A stretch of DNA of 64,000 nucleotides, taken from Verrucosispora sioxanthis. Its GTDB lineage: Bacteria; Actinomycetota; Actinomycetes; Mycobacteriales; Micromonosporaceae. The notes below the pieces were generated by a model, which was not told the origin of the DNA, made no database searches, and worked only from the letters and a program-made list of their open reading frames with translations. The stretch spans positions 124,001 through 188,000 of the forward strand of contig NZ_SAIY01000006.1 of assembly GCF_010560025.1 (NCBI RefSeq), given 5' to 3'. The position numbers and the translations under genes are program-made. Position 1 is the stretch's first letter. Every line of letters starts with the position of its first letter. Below are positions 1 to 8,543 of this stretch, one piece after another.

Positions 1-1283
1 CCGTAGACGGCGAGCAGGCCGGCGGCGTGCCAGAGAAATCCTGGGCGGTGCCGGGCGGCGCCGACGGACAACTCGGCCTGGCGGGCCCGGTCGGGCAGCA
101 GGCGGGCCAGCGCAGCCGCCCAGTCCGCCGGGTCGTCCGCGCAATCAGCACCCCCGCTGACCTGGTCGCGCACCGTGGTGACCAGTCCGCCGACGGCCGC
201 GGCCACCACCGGCGTACCGCACGCCTGGGCCTCCAGCGCGACCAGGCCGAAGGATTCGTTGTACGACGGCACCGCGACCAGGTCGGCCGCCTGGTAGAGC
301 AGGGGCAGTTCCGCTCCGGTACGCGGGGGCAGGAAGTGCACCCGGTCGGTGACACCGAGCGAGGCGGCCAGCTCGATCAGCGCGGTGGGCCGGTCCAGCC
401 CGGTGCCGCTGGGGCCGCCGCAGATCACCACCGCGACCTCACGGGCCAGCTCGGGATCCCGGGCCCGCAGGGCGGCGATCGCCCGGACGAGCACGTCGGG
501 TGCCTTCAGCGGCTGGATCCGGCCGACGAACGCGACCAGGTGGCCACGGGTCGGCAGGCCCAGCCGGATCCGGGCGGCGGTCCTGGCGGCCTCCCGGTCG
601 CCGGCTGGGGGACGAAACCGTTCCAGGTCCACACCGGGCTCGACCACGGTGACCCGCGTCGGGTCCGCGTCGTACCGGCCGATCAGGTCCCGCGCCTCGA
701 CCCGGGTGTTCGCGACCAGCCGGTCGGCCTCCGCGACCACCTGTTCCTCACCGATCACACGCGCCTTGGGCTCCGGCCGGTCACCGGCGGCCAGCTGCGC
801 GTTCTTCACCTTGGCCAGGGTGTGCGCGGTGTGCACCAGCGGCACCCCCCAACGGTCCTTGGCCAGCCAGCCCACCTGGCCGGAGAGCCAGTAGTGGGAG
901 TGGATGAGGTCGTAGTGGCCCGGCGGGCGGGCCGCCTCGGCGCGCAGCACGCCCGCGGTGAACGCGCACAGCTGGCCGGGCAGCTCCTCCTTGGTCAGGC
1001 CCTCCAGCGGGCCGGCCATCACGTGCCGGACGTGCACGCCTGGGGCCACCTCCACCACCGGCGGCAGGTCACCCGAGGTGGCCCGGGTGAAGATCTCGAC
1101 CTCGACGTTCGCCTCGGCCAACCGCCGCGAGACCTCGAGGATGTAGACGTTCATGCCGCCCGCGTCCCCGGTGCCCGGCTGGTGCAGCGGTGAGGTGTGC
1201 ACCGACAGGGTCGCGATCCGCCGGGGTCGCGGCCACGGCAGGGAACCCCGCTGACGCCCGACACCGGTGTGCTCTTCCGCCAC
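1..1283 (-). CDS. mshA: D-inositol-3-phosphate glycosyltransferase MshA (3' end outside window)
   Basis: First committed enzyme of mycothiol synthesis: transfers GlcNAc from UDP-GlcNAc to 1L-inositol 1-phosphate in the cytosol. The reverse strand reads open from a GTG at 1283 to the window edge (about 427 residues, C-terminus missing; the family is about 450). A GT-B fold glycosyltransferase is recognisable: N-terminal VHTSPLHQPGTGDAGGMNVY (substrate loop), HSHYWLSG, VAFVGRIQPLKAPDVL in the middle, and the GT4 signature VPSYNESFGLVALEAQACG near the C-terminus. A GGGAG stretch lies five bases before the GTG. The neighbour across 184 bases is a divergent SDR, the same pairing as Rv0484c/Rv0486 in M. 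tuberculosis (recalled). mshD, the last step of the pathway, lies at 43.9 kb. Confidence 0.95.
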   Translation of the reverse strand, partial: MAEEHTGVGRQRGSLPWPRPRRIATLSVHTSPLHQPGTGDAGGMNVYILEVSRRLAEANVEVEIFTRATSGDLPPVVEVAPGVHVRHVMAGPLEGLTKEELPGQLCAFTAGVLRAEAARPPGHYDLIHSHYWLSGQVGWLAKDRWGVPLVHTAHTLAKVKNAQLAAGDRPEPKARVIGEEQVVAEADRLVANTRVEARDLIGRYDADPTRVTVVEPGVDLERFRPPAGDREAARTAARIRLGLPTRGHLVAFVGRIQPLKAPDVLVRAIAALRARDPELAREVAVVICGGPSGTGLDRPTALIELAASLGVTDRVHFLPPRTGAELPLLYQAADLVAVPSYNESFGLVALEAQACGTPVVAAAVGGLVTTVRDQVSGGADCADDPADWAAALARLLPDRARQAELSVGAARHRPGFLWHAAGLLAVY

Positions 1284-1467
1284 GTCCGCTCCCTTTGCCA
1301 CGGTTGATGCCGTCCCCGCACGACCGGCGCTCCTGCGTAAACACGCCACGCCGGATGTCATCTTCCCGATCGGCGGCGGGAAATACGTCGGGCAGGGTCT
1401 CGGGCGTGACCGACCTCATGGCGACCGCGCCGCCGGCGGTCGCACGGCGGGGAGCGAGAATGGCCGG

Positions 1468-2232
1468 ATGAGTCGTGTCGCGATCGTCACCGGAGCGTCC
1501 AGCGGGATCGGCGCCGCCACCGCGCGGCGGCTCGCGGGCGAGGGTTTCCACGTGCTCGCCGCGGCGCGGCGTACCGACCGGCTTGTCGAACTGGTCGAGG
1601 AGATCACCGCCACCGGCGGCTCCGCCACCGCGGTGAGCTGTGACGTCACCTCCGACGAGTCGGTGGCCGGCCTCGCCCGGGCCGCGCAGCAGGCCGGCGG
1701 GCCGGTGACGGTCCTGGTGAACAACGCCGGTGGCGCACGCGGGCTGGACCCGGTGGAGTCCGGCGCGGTCGGTGACTGGCAGTGGATGTACGACGTCAAC
1801 GTGCTCGGCACGCTGCGGGTCACCCAGGCGCTGCTGCCGATGCTGGAGGCCTCGGGGGCGGGCACGATCGTCGTCGTCTCGTCGACCGCCGGCTTCACCG
1901 TGTACGAGGGCGGGGGCGGCTACACCGCGGCGAAGCACGCGCAGACGGCGGTCGCCGGCACGTTGCGGCTGGAGCTGTGCGGGCGCCCGGTGCGGGTGAT
2001 CGAGATCGACCCGGGCATGGTGAAGACCGACGAGTTCTCGTTGACCCGCTTCGGCGGGGACGTCGAGCGGGCGGAGGCGGTCTACGCCGGTGTCGCCGAG
2101 CCGCTGCTCGCCGAGGATGTCGCCGACTGCATCGCCTGGTGCGCCACCCGCCCGCAACACGTCAACGTGGACCGGCTCGTGGTCCGGCCGCTGGCCCAGG
2201 CCGCCCAGCACAAGGTGCACCGGACGGGCTGA
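1468..2232 (+). CDS. SDR family NAD(P)-dependent oxidoreductase
   Basis: Classical short-chain dehydrogenase of 254 residues. The Rossmann motif TGASSGIG is at residues 7-14, NNAGG follows at the end of strand 4, the catalytic serine is in SSTAG (about 138-139) and the YxxxK pair is Y152/K156. ATG 1468 is chosen because the Rossmann strand begins directly after it (MSRVAIVTG); longer versions read through non-conserved sequence. The stop shares one base with the ATG of the next gene (TGATG), so the methyltransferase is probably translationally coupled. Substrate cannot be told from sequence. Homologues sit next to mshA in other actinobacteria, but a role in mycothiol metabolism is not established. 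Confidence 0.9.
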   Translation: MSRVAIVTGASSGIGAATARRLAGEGFHVLAAARRTDRLVELVEEITATGGSATAVSCDVTSDESVAGLARAAQQAGGPVTVLVNNAGGARGLDPVESGAVGDWQWMYDVNVLGTLRVTQALLPMLEASGAGTIVVVSSTAGFTVYEGGGGYTAAKHAQTAVAGTLRLELCGRPVRVIEIDPGMVKTDEFSLTRFGGDVERAEAVYAGVAEPLLAEDVADCIAWCATRPQHVNVDRLVVRPLAQAAQHKVHRTG

Positions 2233-3026
2233 TGGTGGTGCCGGCGTCCCGGCCGCTCGGCGTGGTCACCAGGGGTACCACCGGGCCCAACCGGCTGCGG
2301 CGGGTGGACAACTGGATCGTGGAGACCTGCGCCGACCCGCTGCGCGCCGCACCGGATCCACTCGTGGTGGATCTCGGCTACGGTGCGGCCCCGGTGACGG
2401 CGGTGGAGCTGCGGGCCCGGCTCGCCGCACGCGTCCGCGCCGACGTGCGGGTGGTCGGGCTGGAGATCGATCCGGTACGCGTCGCCGACGCGCAGCCCGC
2501 CGCCGACCCGCCCGGGCTCACCTTCGCCCGGGGCGGCTTCGAACTGGCCGGTCTGCGTCCCGCCCTGGTCCGCGCGCTGAACGTGCTACGCCAGTACGAC
2601 GAGAGCGAGGTGGCTGGCGCGTGGGCCACGATGTGCGCCGGCCTGGCCCCGGGCGGCCTGCTGGTGGAGGGGACCTGTGACGAGTTGGGACGCCTCGCCG
2701 GCTGGGTGCTGCTCGATGCCGACGGCCCACGCTCGCTGACCCTGGCCGCCCGGCTGGCGACCCTGGCGAGTCCGGCCGAGTTGGCCGAGCGGTTGCCGAA
2801 GGCGCTGATCCACCGCAACGTGCCGGGTGAGCGGATCCACGACCTGATCCGGGCCCTGGACGACGCCTGGCACGCCGCCGCCGGCTACGTCCCCTTCGGC
2901 CCCCGCCAACGCTGGCTGCACACCGTCTCCACCGTCCGCACCCAGGGCTGGCCCGTCCTCGACCGCCCTCGCCACTGGCGCCACGGCCGCCTCACCCTCC
3001 CCTGGCCCGCAGTCTCCCCCACCTGA
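2232..3026 (+). CDS. class I SAM-dependent methyltransferase-like protein
   Basis: 264-residue cytosolic protein. Its core resembles a Rossmann-type methyltransferase: VVDLGYGAAPVTAVEL is a motif I-like glycine loop, VVGLEIDPVRV fits the acidic end of strand 2, and RALNVLRQYDESEV is a post-II/IV region. The C-terminal third is rich in Arg, His and Trp. It starts at the ATG overlapping the SDR stop. The substrate is unknown. Motif I has only two glycines (DLGYGAAP), so binding of SAM is likely but not certain. Transcription ends at the long hairpin at 3044-3108, shared with convergent murB. Confidence 0.75.
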   Translation: MVVPASRPLGVVTRGTTGPNRLRRVDNWIVETCADPLRAAPDPLVVDLGYGAAPVTAVELRARLAARVRADVRVVGLEIDPVRVADAQPAADPPGLTFARGGFELAGLRPALVRALNVLRQYDESEVAGAWATMCAGLAPGGLLVEGTCDELGRLAGWVLLDADGPRSLTLAARLATLASPAELAERLPKALIHRNVPGERIHDLIRALDDAWHAAAGYVPFGPRQRWLHTVSTVRTQGWPVLDRPRHWRHGRLTLPWPAVSPT

Positions 3027-3043
3027 ACGAGCCCGGCAGGCAC

Positions 3044-3108
3044 GGGTTGATCAAGAAGTTTTCGTCCGGTTCACGCGCGGGAGCTGACGAAAACTTCTTG
3101 ATCAACCC
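3044..3108. repeat. Intergenic palindrome, GATC/TTTTCGTC family, copy A
   Basis: Perfect inverted repeat with two 23-base arms (3044-3066 and 3086-3108) and a 19-base loop, lying between the stops of the methyltransferase (+) and murB (-); its right arm ends two bases from the murB stop. The arms contain TTGATCAAGAAGTTTT, itself starting with the self-complementary octamer TTGATCAA. It could serve as a bidirectional terminator. Arm sequence is shared with the palindrome at 23,960 and in part with the one at 58,061, which argues for a dispersed repeat rather than a one-off terminator. Confidence 0.85.
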
Positions 3109-3110
3109 GA

Positions 3111-4193
3111 TCAGAGGGTGCAGTTGATGAGGACGGGTTCGGGGTGGAGGGTTACGCCGAAGCGGGACTGGACACCGTCGCGGATCTCGCGGGCCAGGGC
3201 GAGCAGGGCCCGGGTGCTGGCGGTGCCGGTCGGGTTGGTCAGGGCCAGGGTGTGCTTGGTGGAGATGGCGGTGCCCTCGGGGCCGGGATGTCCCTTGCCG
3301 AAACCGGCCTTGTCGATCAACCATGCGGCGCTGACCTTGACCAGGTCGTCGGCACCGGGCCAGGCCGGCGGCTCGCCCAGCCCGACGGCCCGCTGCCGCA
3401 GCTGCTCGTACGTCGCGGCGTCGAGGACCGGGTTGGTGAAGAACGAGCCGACGGAGCGGGTGTCCGGGTCGTCCGCGTCGAGCACCATGCCCTTGCCGGC
3501 GCGTAGTCGCAGCACCGTGGCCCGGGCCTGGGCCAGTGGCACCCGGTCACCGACCTCGACGCCGAGTGCCCGGGCCAGCTCCGCGTAGCGCACCGGGCCG
3601 GACAGCGGCGAACGGGCCAGCCGGAAGTCCACCGAGAGCACCACCCAGCGGTCGTTGTACTTGAAGACGCTGGACCGGTAGGCGAAACCGCAGTCCGTCG
3701 CCGCGACCTCCCCGACGGCTCCGGCCGTCCGGTCGTAGACCTGCACGGCGGTGATGGTCTCGGCGACCTCCTGCCCGTACGCCCCGACGTTCTGGATCGG
3801 GGTGGCACCGGTCGAGCCGGGAATGCCGGACAGGCACTCCAGCCCGGACCAGCCGTTGCGTACCGTCGCGGCGACCAGCTCGTCCCACGGCTCACCGGCC
3901 TCGACCCGGACCGTCACGGTCCGCTCGTCCTCGGCGAGCACCCGCAGCCCCCGGGAGCGGACGAGAACCACCGTGCCGGGGAAGCCACCGTCACCGATCA
4001 CCACGTTGCTACCGCCGGCGAGCAGGAGGATGTCGGTGCCCGCCTCGCGTACCCGGCTGACGATCTCGTCGGCATTGGTGGCGGTGACCACCTGGCCGGC
4101 CGGCCCACCCACGCACAATGTCGTGTATTGCGCCAGATCGTCCGTGCTGGCGGGTTGCGCGGCGGCTGTCGGCTGGGCGTAGACGTCAGACAC
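3111..4193 (-). CDS. murB: UDP-N-acetylmuramate dehydrogenase MurB
   Basis: FAD enzyme that reduces UDP-GlcNAc-enolpyruvate to UDP-MurNAc in peptidoglycan precursor synthesis. 360 residues from GTG 4193, with GAGAGG just upstream. FAD-binding features visible: TTLCVGGPA near residue 25, LLLAGGSNVVIGDGGF, then CLSGIPGSTGATPIQNVGAY. The GSFFTNPV segment carries the family's catalytic serine, and the C-terminal HPEPVLI contains the catalytic glutamate. An in-frame start further upstream (4286) would overlap the divergent neighbour and is rejected. Proximity to mshA matches the mycobacterial order (Rv0482 to Rv0486, recalled). Confidence 0.95.
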   Translation of the reverse strand: MSDVYAQPTAAAQPASTDDLAQYTTLCVGGPAGQVVTATNADEIVSRVREAGTDILLLAGGSNVVIGDGGFPGTVVLVRSRGLRVLAEDERTVTVRVEAGEPWDELVAATVRNGWSGLECLSGIPGSTGATPIQNVGAYGQEVAETITAVQVYDRTAGAVGEVAATDCGFAYRSSVFKYNDRWVVLSVDFRLARSPLSGPVRYAELARALGVEVGDRVPLAQARATVLRLRAGKGMVLDADDPDTRSVGSFFTNPVLDAATYEQLRQRAVGLGEPPAWPGADDLVKVSAAWLIDKAGFGKGHPGPEGTAISTKHTLALTNPTGTASTRALLALAREIRDGVQSRFGVTLHPEPVLINCTL

Positions 4194-4263
4194 GCCTCTC
4201 ACCCTAGGCTGAGGGGTAGCCGTGGCACCCACTGGTGGCCCGGTCACCCCCGGGAGGATGGCG

Positions 4264-5028
4264 ATGAGCAGATTGCACGGCAGCAAGGATTTCTGGATCG
4301 GTGCGCTGCGGGCGGAGGGCCCGGCGTTCGCCGCCGCGGTGGCCGAGGCACCGCCCGAGACACCCGTGCTGTCCTGCCCCGGTTGGACCGTGACCGACCT
4401 GACCCGTCATCTCGCCGGCATCTACCGGTGGGTGCACGAGGTGGCCGGTTCGGGCGATCCGGCGGCGCCGCGGCAGGGCCGGGCACAGCCGGTCGAGCCG
4501 GCGGAGGGCGTCACCGCCGTGCAGCAGTGGCAGCAGGCGTACGACGACCTGATGGCGCTCTTCGAGACCCTCGATCCGGAGGCGCCGGCATGGAACTGGG
4601 CCCCCCAGCCGAAGAAGGCCGGCTTCTGGCCGCGCCGGATGGCCCACGAGACGGCGGTGCACCGCTGGGACGCCCAACTCGCCATCGCCGCGGGTGAACC
4701 GATCGAGGCCAAGCTCGCGGCCGACGGGGTGAGCGAGGTGCTGGACACCTGGTTGCCGGCGGGCCGGCGCAGGTCGGGCGGCCCGTGGGCGGGCGTGGTC
4801 CGGTTGACCGCCACCGACGCCGACCACGAGTGGTATCTGCGGCTGCGCGGCGAGGGGGTCGCCCTGCTCGACACCGGCACCATCCTCGATCATGACGACC
4901 ACCACGCCCGGGTGCAGGTCACCGGCACCGCGAGCGATCTGCTGCTGGCGCTCTGGGGACGGGTCAGCTTCGACACCCTGACCGTCTCCGGCGACCGCAC
5001 TCTGCTCGACGGGGTCCGCACCGGCTGA
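4264..5028 (+). CDS. maleylpyruvate isomerase family (MDMPI/DinB-like) protein
   Basis: 254-residue protein of the TIGR03083-type family. An N-terminal mycothiol-dependent maleylpyruvate isomerase domain (about 10-150) contains CPGWTVTDLTRHLAG and MAHETAVHRWDAQLA, whose histidines fit the metal site of the DinB fold; a C-terminal MDMPI domain follows (about 160-250). ATG 4264 is preferred over ATG 4258 because GGAGG lies six bases before it. It is divergent from murB with 70 bases between. Members of this large family are usually assumed to use mycothiol or bacillithiol, but the substrate of this one is unknown. Confidence 0.85.
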   Translation: MSRLHGSKDFWIGALRAEGPAFAAAVAEAPPETPVLSCPGWTVTDLTRHLAGIYRWVHEVAGSGDPAAPRQGRAQPVEPAEGVTAVQQWQQAYDDLMALFETLDPEAPAWNWAPQPKKAGFWPRRMAHETAVHRWDAQLAIAAGEPIEAKLAADGVSEVLDTWLPAGRRRSGGPWAGVVRLTATDADHEWYLRLRGEGVALLDTGTILDHDDHHARVQVTGTASDLLLALWGRVSFDTLTVSGDRTLLDGVRTG

Positions 5029-5102
5029 TCAGCACGTCCGTCCTGACGAGCGGCCCTCCGGTGCGACGAGGGTCGCTCGTGGCCATTCTGTGACCCCTCG
5101 CG

Positions 5103-5116
5103 AGAGAGCGCTCTCT
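5103..5116. promoter_or_regulatory. LacI/CebR-type operator O1
   Basis: Perfect 14-base palindrome AGAGAGCGCTCTCT. Its centre GAGCGCTC matches the core of the CebR box of Streptomyces (TGGGAGCGCTCCCA, recalled). The last base is the first base of the promoter -35 hexamer, so a bound repressor would block RNA polymerase. The likely ligand-responsive repressor is the LacI protein encoded at 9930. Confidence 0.85.
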
Positions 5117-5145
5117 TGACACCGGTCCGGGGCGGACCGCAGGCT
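5116..5145 (+). promoter_or_regulatory. Promoter of the glucoside uptake operon
   Basis: A consensus -35 TTGACA at 5116-5121 is followed after 18 bases by CAGGCT (5140-5145), a fair -10 hexamer. It lies between two operators and about 60 bases upstream of the binding-protein start. Confidence 0.7.
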
Positions 5146-5148
5146 ACG

Positions 5149-5162
5149 TGAGAGCGCTCTCA
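5149..5162. promoter_or_regulatory. LacI/CebR-type operator O2
   Basis: Perfect 14-base palindrome TGAGAGCGCTCTCA, sharing the ten-base core GAGAGCGCTCTC with O1 and centred 46 bases downstream of it. It covers the expected transcription start region just after the -10. The spacing of about four to five helical turns would allow looping or cooperative repression. Confidence 0.85.
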
Positions 5163-5204
5163 GAGCCCTTCCACCACCACCCGACCTGAGAGGGGTCACC
5201 AGAA

Positions 5205-6512
5205 ATGGGCACATTCCCGCGTCACCGCCTCGCGGCGGTCGCTCTGGCCGCCACCGGCGTCCTGCTCGTCACCGGCGGCTGCGGCGGCGGCGACGAGGCC
5301 GCCGGCGACGGCACGATAACGCTCACCGTCGACGTCTTCGGACAGTTCGGCTACGAGCAGCTCTACCAGCAGTACATGGACGCCAACCCGAACATCAAGA
5401 TCGTCGAGCGGGGCACCGGCGGCAACCTCGACGAGTACTCGCCGAAGCTGACCCAGTGGCTCGCCGCTGGCAAGGGCGCCGGCGACATCGTGGCCATCGA
5501 AGAGGGTCTGATGGTCGAGTACAAGGCCAACCCGGACAACTTCGTGAACCTGCTCGACCACGGCGCCGCCGACCTCAAGGGCAACTTCCTGGAGTGGAAG
5601 TGGAACCAGGGGCTCACCGCCGACGGCCAGAAGCTGATCGGGCTCGGCACCGACGTGGGCGGCATGGCGATGTGCTACCGCACCGACCTCTTCGACAAGG
5701 CCGGCCTGCCGACCGACCGGGAGCAGGTCTCCGCGCTCTGGCCGACCTGGGAGGACTACATCGCCACCGGCGAGAAGTTCAAGGCCGCCAACACCGGCGC
5801 CTCGTTCCTGGACGCGGCCACCAACACCTTCAACACGATCGTGCTCCAGACCGCCGGCAACGCGCAGGGCTACCACTACTACGACACCAGCGACAACCTG
5901 GTGGTGGACACCAACCCGGCGGTGAAGCAGGCCTGGGACATCACCATGAACATCATCAACGCGGGTCTGTCCGGCAAGTACGGCTCCTGGTCGGAGGAGT
6001 GGGTCTCCGCCTTCAAGCAGGCCAAGTTCGCCACCATCGCCTGCCCCGCCTGGATGACCGGTGTGATCGAGGGCAACGCCGGGCCGGAGGCCAAGGGCAA
6101 GTGGGACATCGCCCGGGTGCCGGGCAACGGCGGCAACTGGGGCGGCTCGCACCTGGCCGTACCGCAGCAGAGCAAGCACAAGGACGAGGCGGTCAAGCTG
6201 GTCAAGTTCCTGACCAGCGCCGAGGGGCACATCGGCGCCTTCAAGGCCAAGGGCCCGCTGCCGTCCTCGCCGCAGGCGCTTGACGACCCGGCCATCACCG
6301 AGGCCACCAACGCGTACTTCTCCGACGCGCCCGTCGGCAGGATCTTCGGCGAGGGCGCGAAGACGCTGAAGCCGGTCTACATGGGGCCGAAGAACCAGGC
6401 CGTCCGCACCGAGGTGGAGAACGCGGTCCGCACCGTCGAGCTGGGCCAGCGCACCCCCGAGCAGGGCTGGCAGGACGCGGTCGACAACGCCAAGAAGGCC
6501 GCCGCCAAGTAA
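5205..6512 (+). CDS. ABC sugar-binding lipoprotein (CebE-like)
   Basis: 435-residue extracellular solute-binding protein, family 1. The N-terminus is a lipoprotein signal peptide: MGTFPRHR, a hydrophobic stretch, then VTGGC with the cysteine at about residue 24 for membrane anchoring. The mature part has the usual sugar-binding features (LTVDVFGQFGYEQLYQQY, GLGTDVGGMAMCYRTDLF, ACPAWMTGVIEG). First gene of the operon promoted at 5116. The CebR-like operators and the downstream GH1 enzyme point to cello-oligosaccharides or another beta-glucoside as ligand; this is inferred, not shown. Confidence 0.9.
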   Translation: MGTFPRHRLAAVALAATGVLLVTGGCGGGDEAAGDGTITLTVDVFGQFGYEQLYQQYMDANPNIKIVERGTGGNLDEYSPKLTQWLAAGKGAGDIVAIEEGLMVEYKANPDNFVNLLDHGAADLKGNFLEWKWNQGLTADGQKLIGLGTDVGGMAMCYRTDLFDKAGLPTDREQVSALWPTWEDYIATGEKFKAANTGASFLDAATNTFNTIVLQTAGNAQGYHYYDTSDNLVVDTNPAVKQAWDITMNIINAGLSGKYGSWSEEWVSAFKQAKFATIACPAWMTGVIEGNAGPEAKGKWDIARVPGNGGNWGGSHLAVPQQSKHKDEAVKLVKFLTSAEGHIGAFKAKGPLPSSPQALDDPAITEATNAYFSDAPVGRIFGEGAKTLKPVYMGPKNQAVRTEVENAVRTVELGQRTPEQGWQDAVDNAKKAAAK

Positions 6513-6625
6513 CCGGCCCGAGGCCCCATCCCCGCCGTCGGTCCAGGCTCCGCCGTGATGCGCACGCGTCCGCGGCTCGCCCTGGACCGGCGCGGGGCGG
6601 GGGCGTGGAAAGGAGTCAACGGGTC

Positions 6626-7633
6626 ATGGCGTTACAGCTCGACGCGCGACCACCGGCCACACCGGCGCCGCGTGGCACCCGCCCGTCCCGGGCCGGCCGG
6701 CTCAGCCGGATCGACGCGAAGTACTCGCCCTACCTCTACATCGCCCCGTTCTTCGTGATCTTCGCGATCTTCGGGGCCTGGCCGCTGGCGTACACCTTCT
6801 GGGTCTCACTGCACGACTGGGACCTGCTGGGCAGCAATCCCACCTTTGTCGGCGCGGACAACTACACCCGGCTGCTGGCGGACAGCGACTTCTGGCACTC
6901 GGTGGTCAACACCCTCGGCATCTTCGTCCTCAGCACGGTCCCGCAACTGCTCGCCGCGCTCTGGTTGGCGAATCTGCTCAACCGGCAGCTGCGGATGCGT
7001 ACCGGTTGGCGGATGGCGGTGCTGGTGCCCAACGTCACGTCCACGGCCGCCGTGGCGATCGTGTTCGGCGTGCTGTTCGGCCGCGAGTTCGGCATGGTCA
7101 ACTGGCTGCTCGACCTGGTCGGCGTCGACGGCATCGAGTGGAAGTCCAACCGGTTCGCCTCCTGGGTGGCCATCTCGACGATGGTCGACTGGCGCTGGAC
7201 CGGCTACAACGCGTTGATCTTCCTGGCCGCCATGCAGGCCATTCCCCGCGACCTCTACGAGGCGGCGGCGATCGACGGCGCGAACCGGGCCCGGCAGTTC
7301 TGGACCATCACCGTGCCGCTGCTCAAACCGACGATCATCTTCTGCGTCATCATCTCCAACATCGGCGGGCTGCAACTGTTCACCGAGCCCCGGCTGTTCC
7401 ACTCCGGCACCAACGCGATCCGGGGTGGGCCGATGCGCGAGTCGCAGACGATGACCATGTACATGTTCGAGAACGCCTTCGCGCCGTACTACAACTTCGG
7501 CTACGGGTCCGCGGTCGCCTGGCTGCTCTTCGCCCTGATCGCCATCGTCGCGGCGATCAACGTACTGATCATCCGCCGGCTGGGTGCCGGCGCCCGGCCG
7601 GACACCGGCAAGCGGAAGGGAGGCTCCCGGTGA
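6626..7633 (+). CDS. ABC sugar permease, MalF/CebF type
   Basis: 335-residue inner-membrane permease with six predicted helices, beginning with YIAPFFVIFAIFGAWPLAYTF near residue 40. The EAA loop that contacts the ATPase is seen at LYEAAAIDGANRARQFWTIT. ATG 6626 is preferred because AAAGGAG lies upstream; a GTG at 6605 is the alternative. It works with the permease at 7710 and the binding protein at 5205. No ATPase gene is present in the operon, as in Streptomyces ceb/mal operons that borrow a shared MsiK-type ATPase. The end overlaps a 27-codon mini-ORF by GTGA. Confidence 0.9.
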   Translation: MALQLDARPPATPAPRGTRPSRAGRLSRIDAKYSPYLYIAPFFVIFAIFGAWPLAYTFWVSLHDWDLLGSNPTFVGADNYTRLLADSDFWHSVVNTLGIFVLSTVPQLLAALWLANLLNRQLRMRTGWRMAVLVPNVTSTAAVAIVFGVLFGREFGMVNWLLDLVGVDGIEWKSNRFASWVAISTMVDWRWTGYNALIFLAAMQAIPRDLYEAAAIDGANRARQFWTITVPLLKPTIIFCVIISNIGGLQLFTEPRLFHSGTNAIRGGPMRESQTMTMYMFENAFAPYYNFGYGSAVAWLLFALIAIVAAINVLIIRRLGAGARPDTGKRKGGSR

Positions 7634-7713
7634 GCGAGCGCAGTGAGCGAATCATTAAGCGCAGTGCCGTGGTGGCTCATCGCGACGCCGAGCGCAGCGA
7701 GGTGGCGCGATGA
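7630..7713 (+). repeat. Intercistronic coupling element encoding a 27-codon mini-ORF
   Basis: The spacer between the two permease genes is itself an open frame: GTG at 7630 overlaps the upstream stop (GTGA), and its stop overlaps the downstream ATG (ATGA at 7710). The predicted peptide begins VSERSERIIKRS and ends HRDAERSEVAR. The DNA is internally repetitive (GAGCGCAGTGAGCG, then GAGCGCAGCGAGG). I recall similar sequences between genes in Micromonospora genomes, which suggests an inserted repeat that preserves translational coupling. Whether the peptide accumulates is unknown. Confidence 0.6.
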
Positions 7714-8543
7714 GCAGGTTGTGGCGGGCGAGCCCGCTGACGTACTTCGCACTCGTCGCCGCCGGCGTCCTGTCGGTCTTCCCGATCTACTGGATGTTCG
7801 TGGTGGCCAGCCGGTCGAGCGACGCGATGGGCCAACTGCCACCGCCGGTGACCCCCGGCGGCAACCTGGGTGCGAACATCGCCCGGCTGTTCGCCAACAC
7901 CGACGCCTACTTCCTGACCGGCCTGATCAATTCGGCGATCGTCGCGATCACGGTCACCGTCTCCGTGGTGTTCTTCTCGACCCTCGCCGGGTTCGCCTTC
8001 GCCAAGTTGCGATTCCGGGGCAGCAGCGCACTGCTGATGATCATCATTGCCACCATGATGGTGCCCACCCAGCTGGGCGTCATCCCGTTGTACATCCTGA
8101 TGACGAAGCTGAACCTGAACGACCGGCTGCCGGCCGTGATCATGCCCGCCCTGGTCACCGGCTTCGGGGTGTTCATGATGCGGCAGTACGCCGGGCAGGC
8201 GGTCAGCAGTGAGCTGATCGAGGCCGCCCGGGTGGACGGTTGCGGCACCGCCCGCATCTACTGGAACGTGGTGGTGCCGGCACTGCGGCCGGCCGCCGCC
8301 GTACTCGGTCTGCTCACCTTCATGACCACCTGGAACGACTTCCTCTGGCCGTACGCGGTGCTCAACGACCCGGAGAATCCCACTGTGCAGCTATCGTTGC
8401 GGGCTCTGTCCGACGGCTACTACCAGGACATGTCCCAGGTCTTCACCGGCACGGCCATCGCCACGCTGCCCCTGCTGCTGGTATTCGTCCTGTTCGGCCG
8501 CCAGATCATCGGCGGGATCATGGAAGGTGCGGTCAAGGCGTGA
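7710..8543 (+). CDS. ABC sugar permease, MalG/CebG type
   Basis: 277-residue inner-membrane permease, the second half of the glucoside transporter. The N-terminal helix YFALVAAGVLSVFPIYWMFV is followed by the typical TGLINSAIVAITVTV and the EAA loop LIEAARVDGCGTARIYWNVV. WNDFLWPYAVL near residue 210 is diagnostic of MalG-type subunits. It is preceded by the mini-ORF element, whose stop overlaps this ATG, and its own stop overlaps the GTG of the glucosidase (GTGA), so the last three products are probably made in a fixed ratio. Confidence 0.92.
   Translation: MSRLWRASPLTYFALVAAGVLSVFPIYWMFVVASRSSDAMGQLPPPVTPGGNLGANIARLFANTDAYFLTGLINSAIVAITVTVSVVFFSTLAGFAFAKLRFRGSSALLMIIIATMMVPTQLGVIPLYILMTKLNLNDRLPAVIMPALVTGFGVFMMRQYAGQAVSSELIEAARVDGCGTARIYWNVVVPALRPAAAVLGLLTFMTTWNDFLWPYAVLNDPENPTVQLSLRALSDGYYQDMSQVFTGTAIATLPLLLVFVLFGRQIIGGIMEGAVKA

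Noticed and set aside
1069..2220. Open frame of 383 codons antisense to the SDR gene
   Set aside because: It overlaps both mshA and the SDR, which have unmistakable motifs; its composition is a shadow of those genes.
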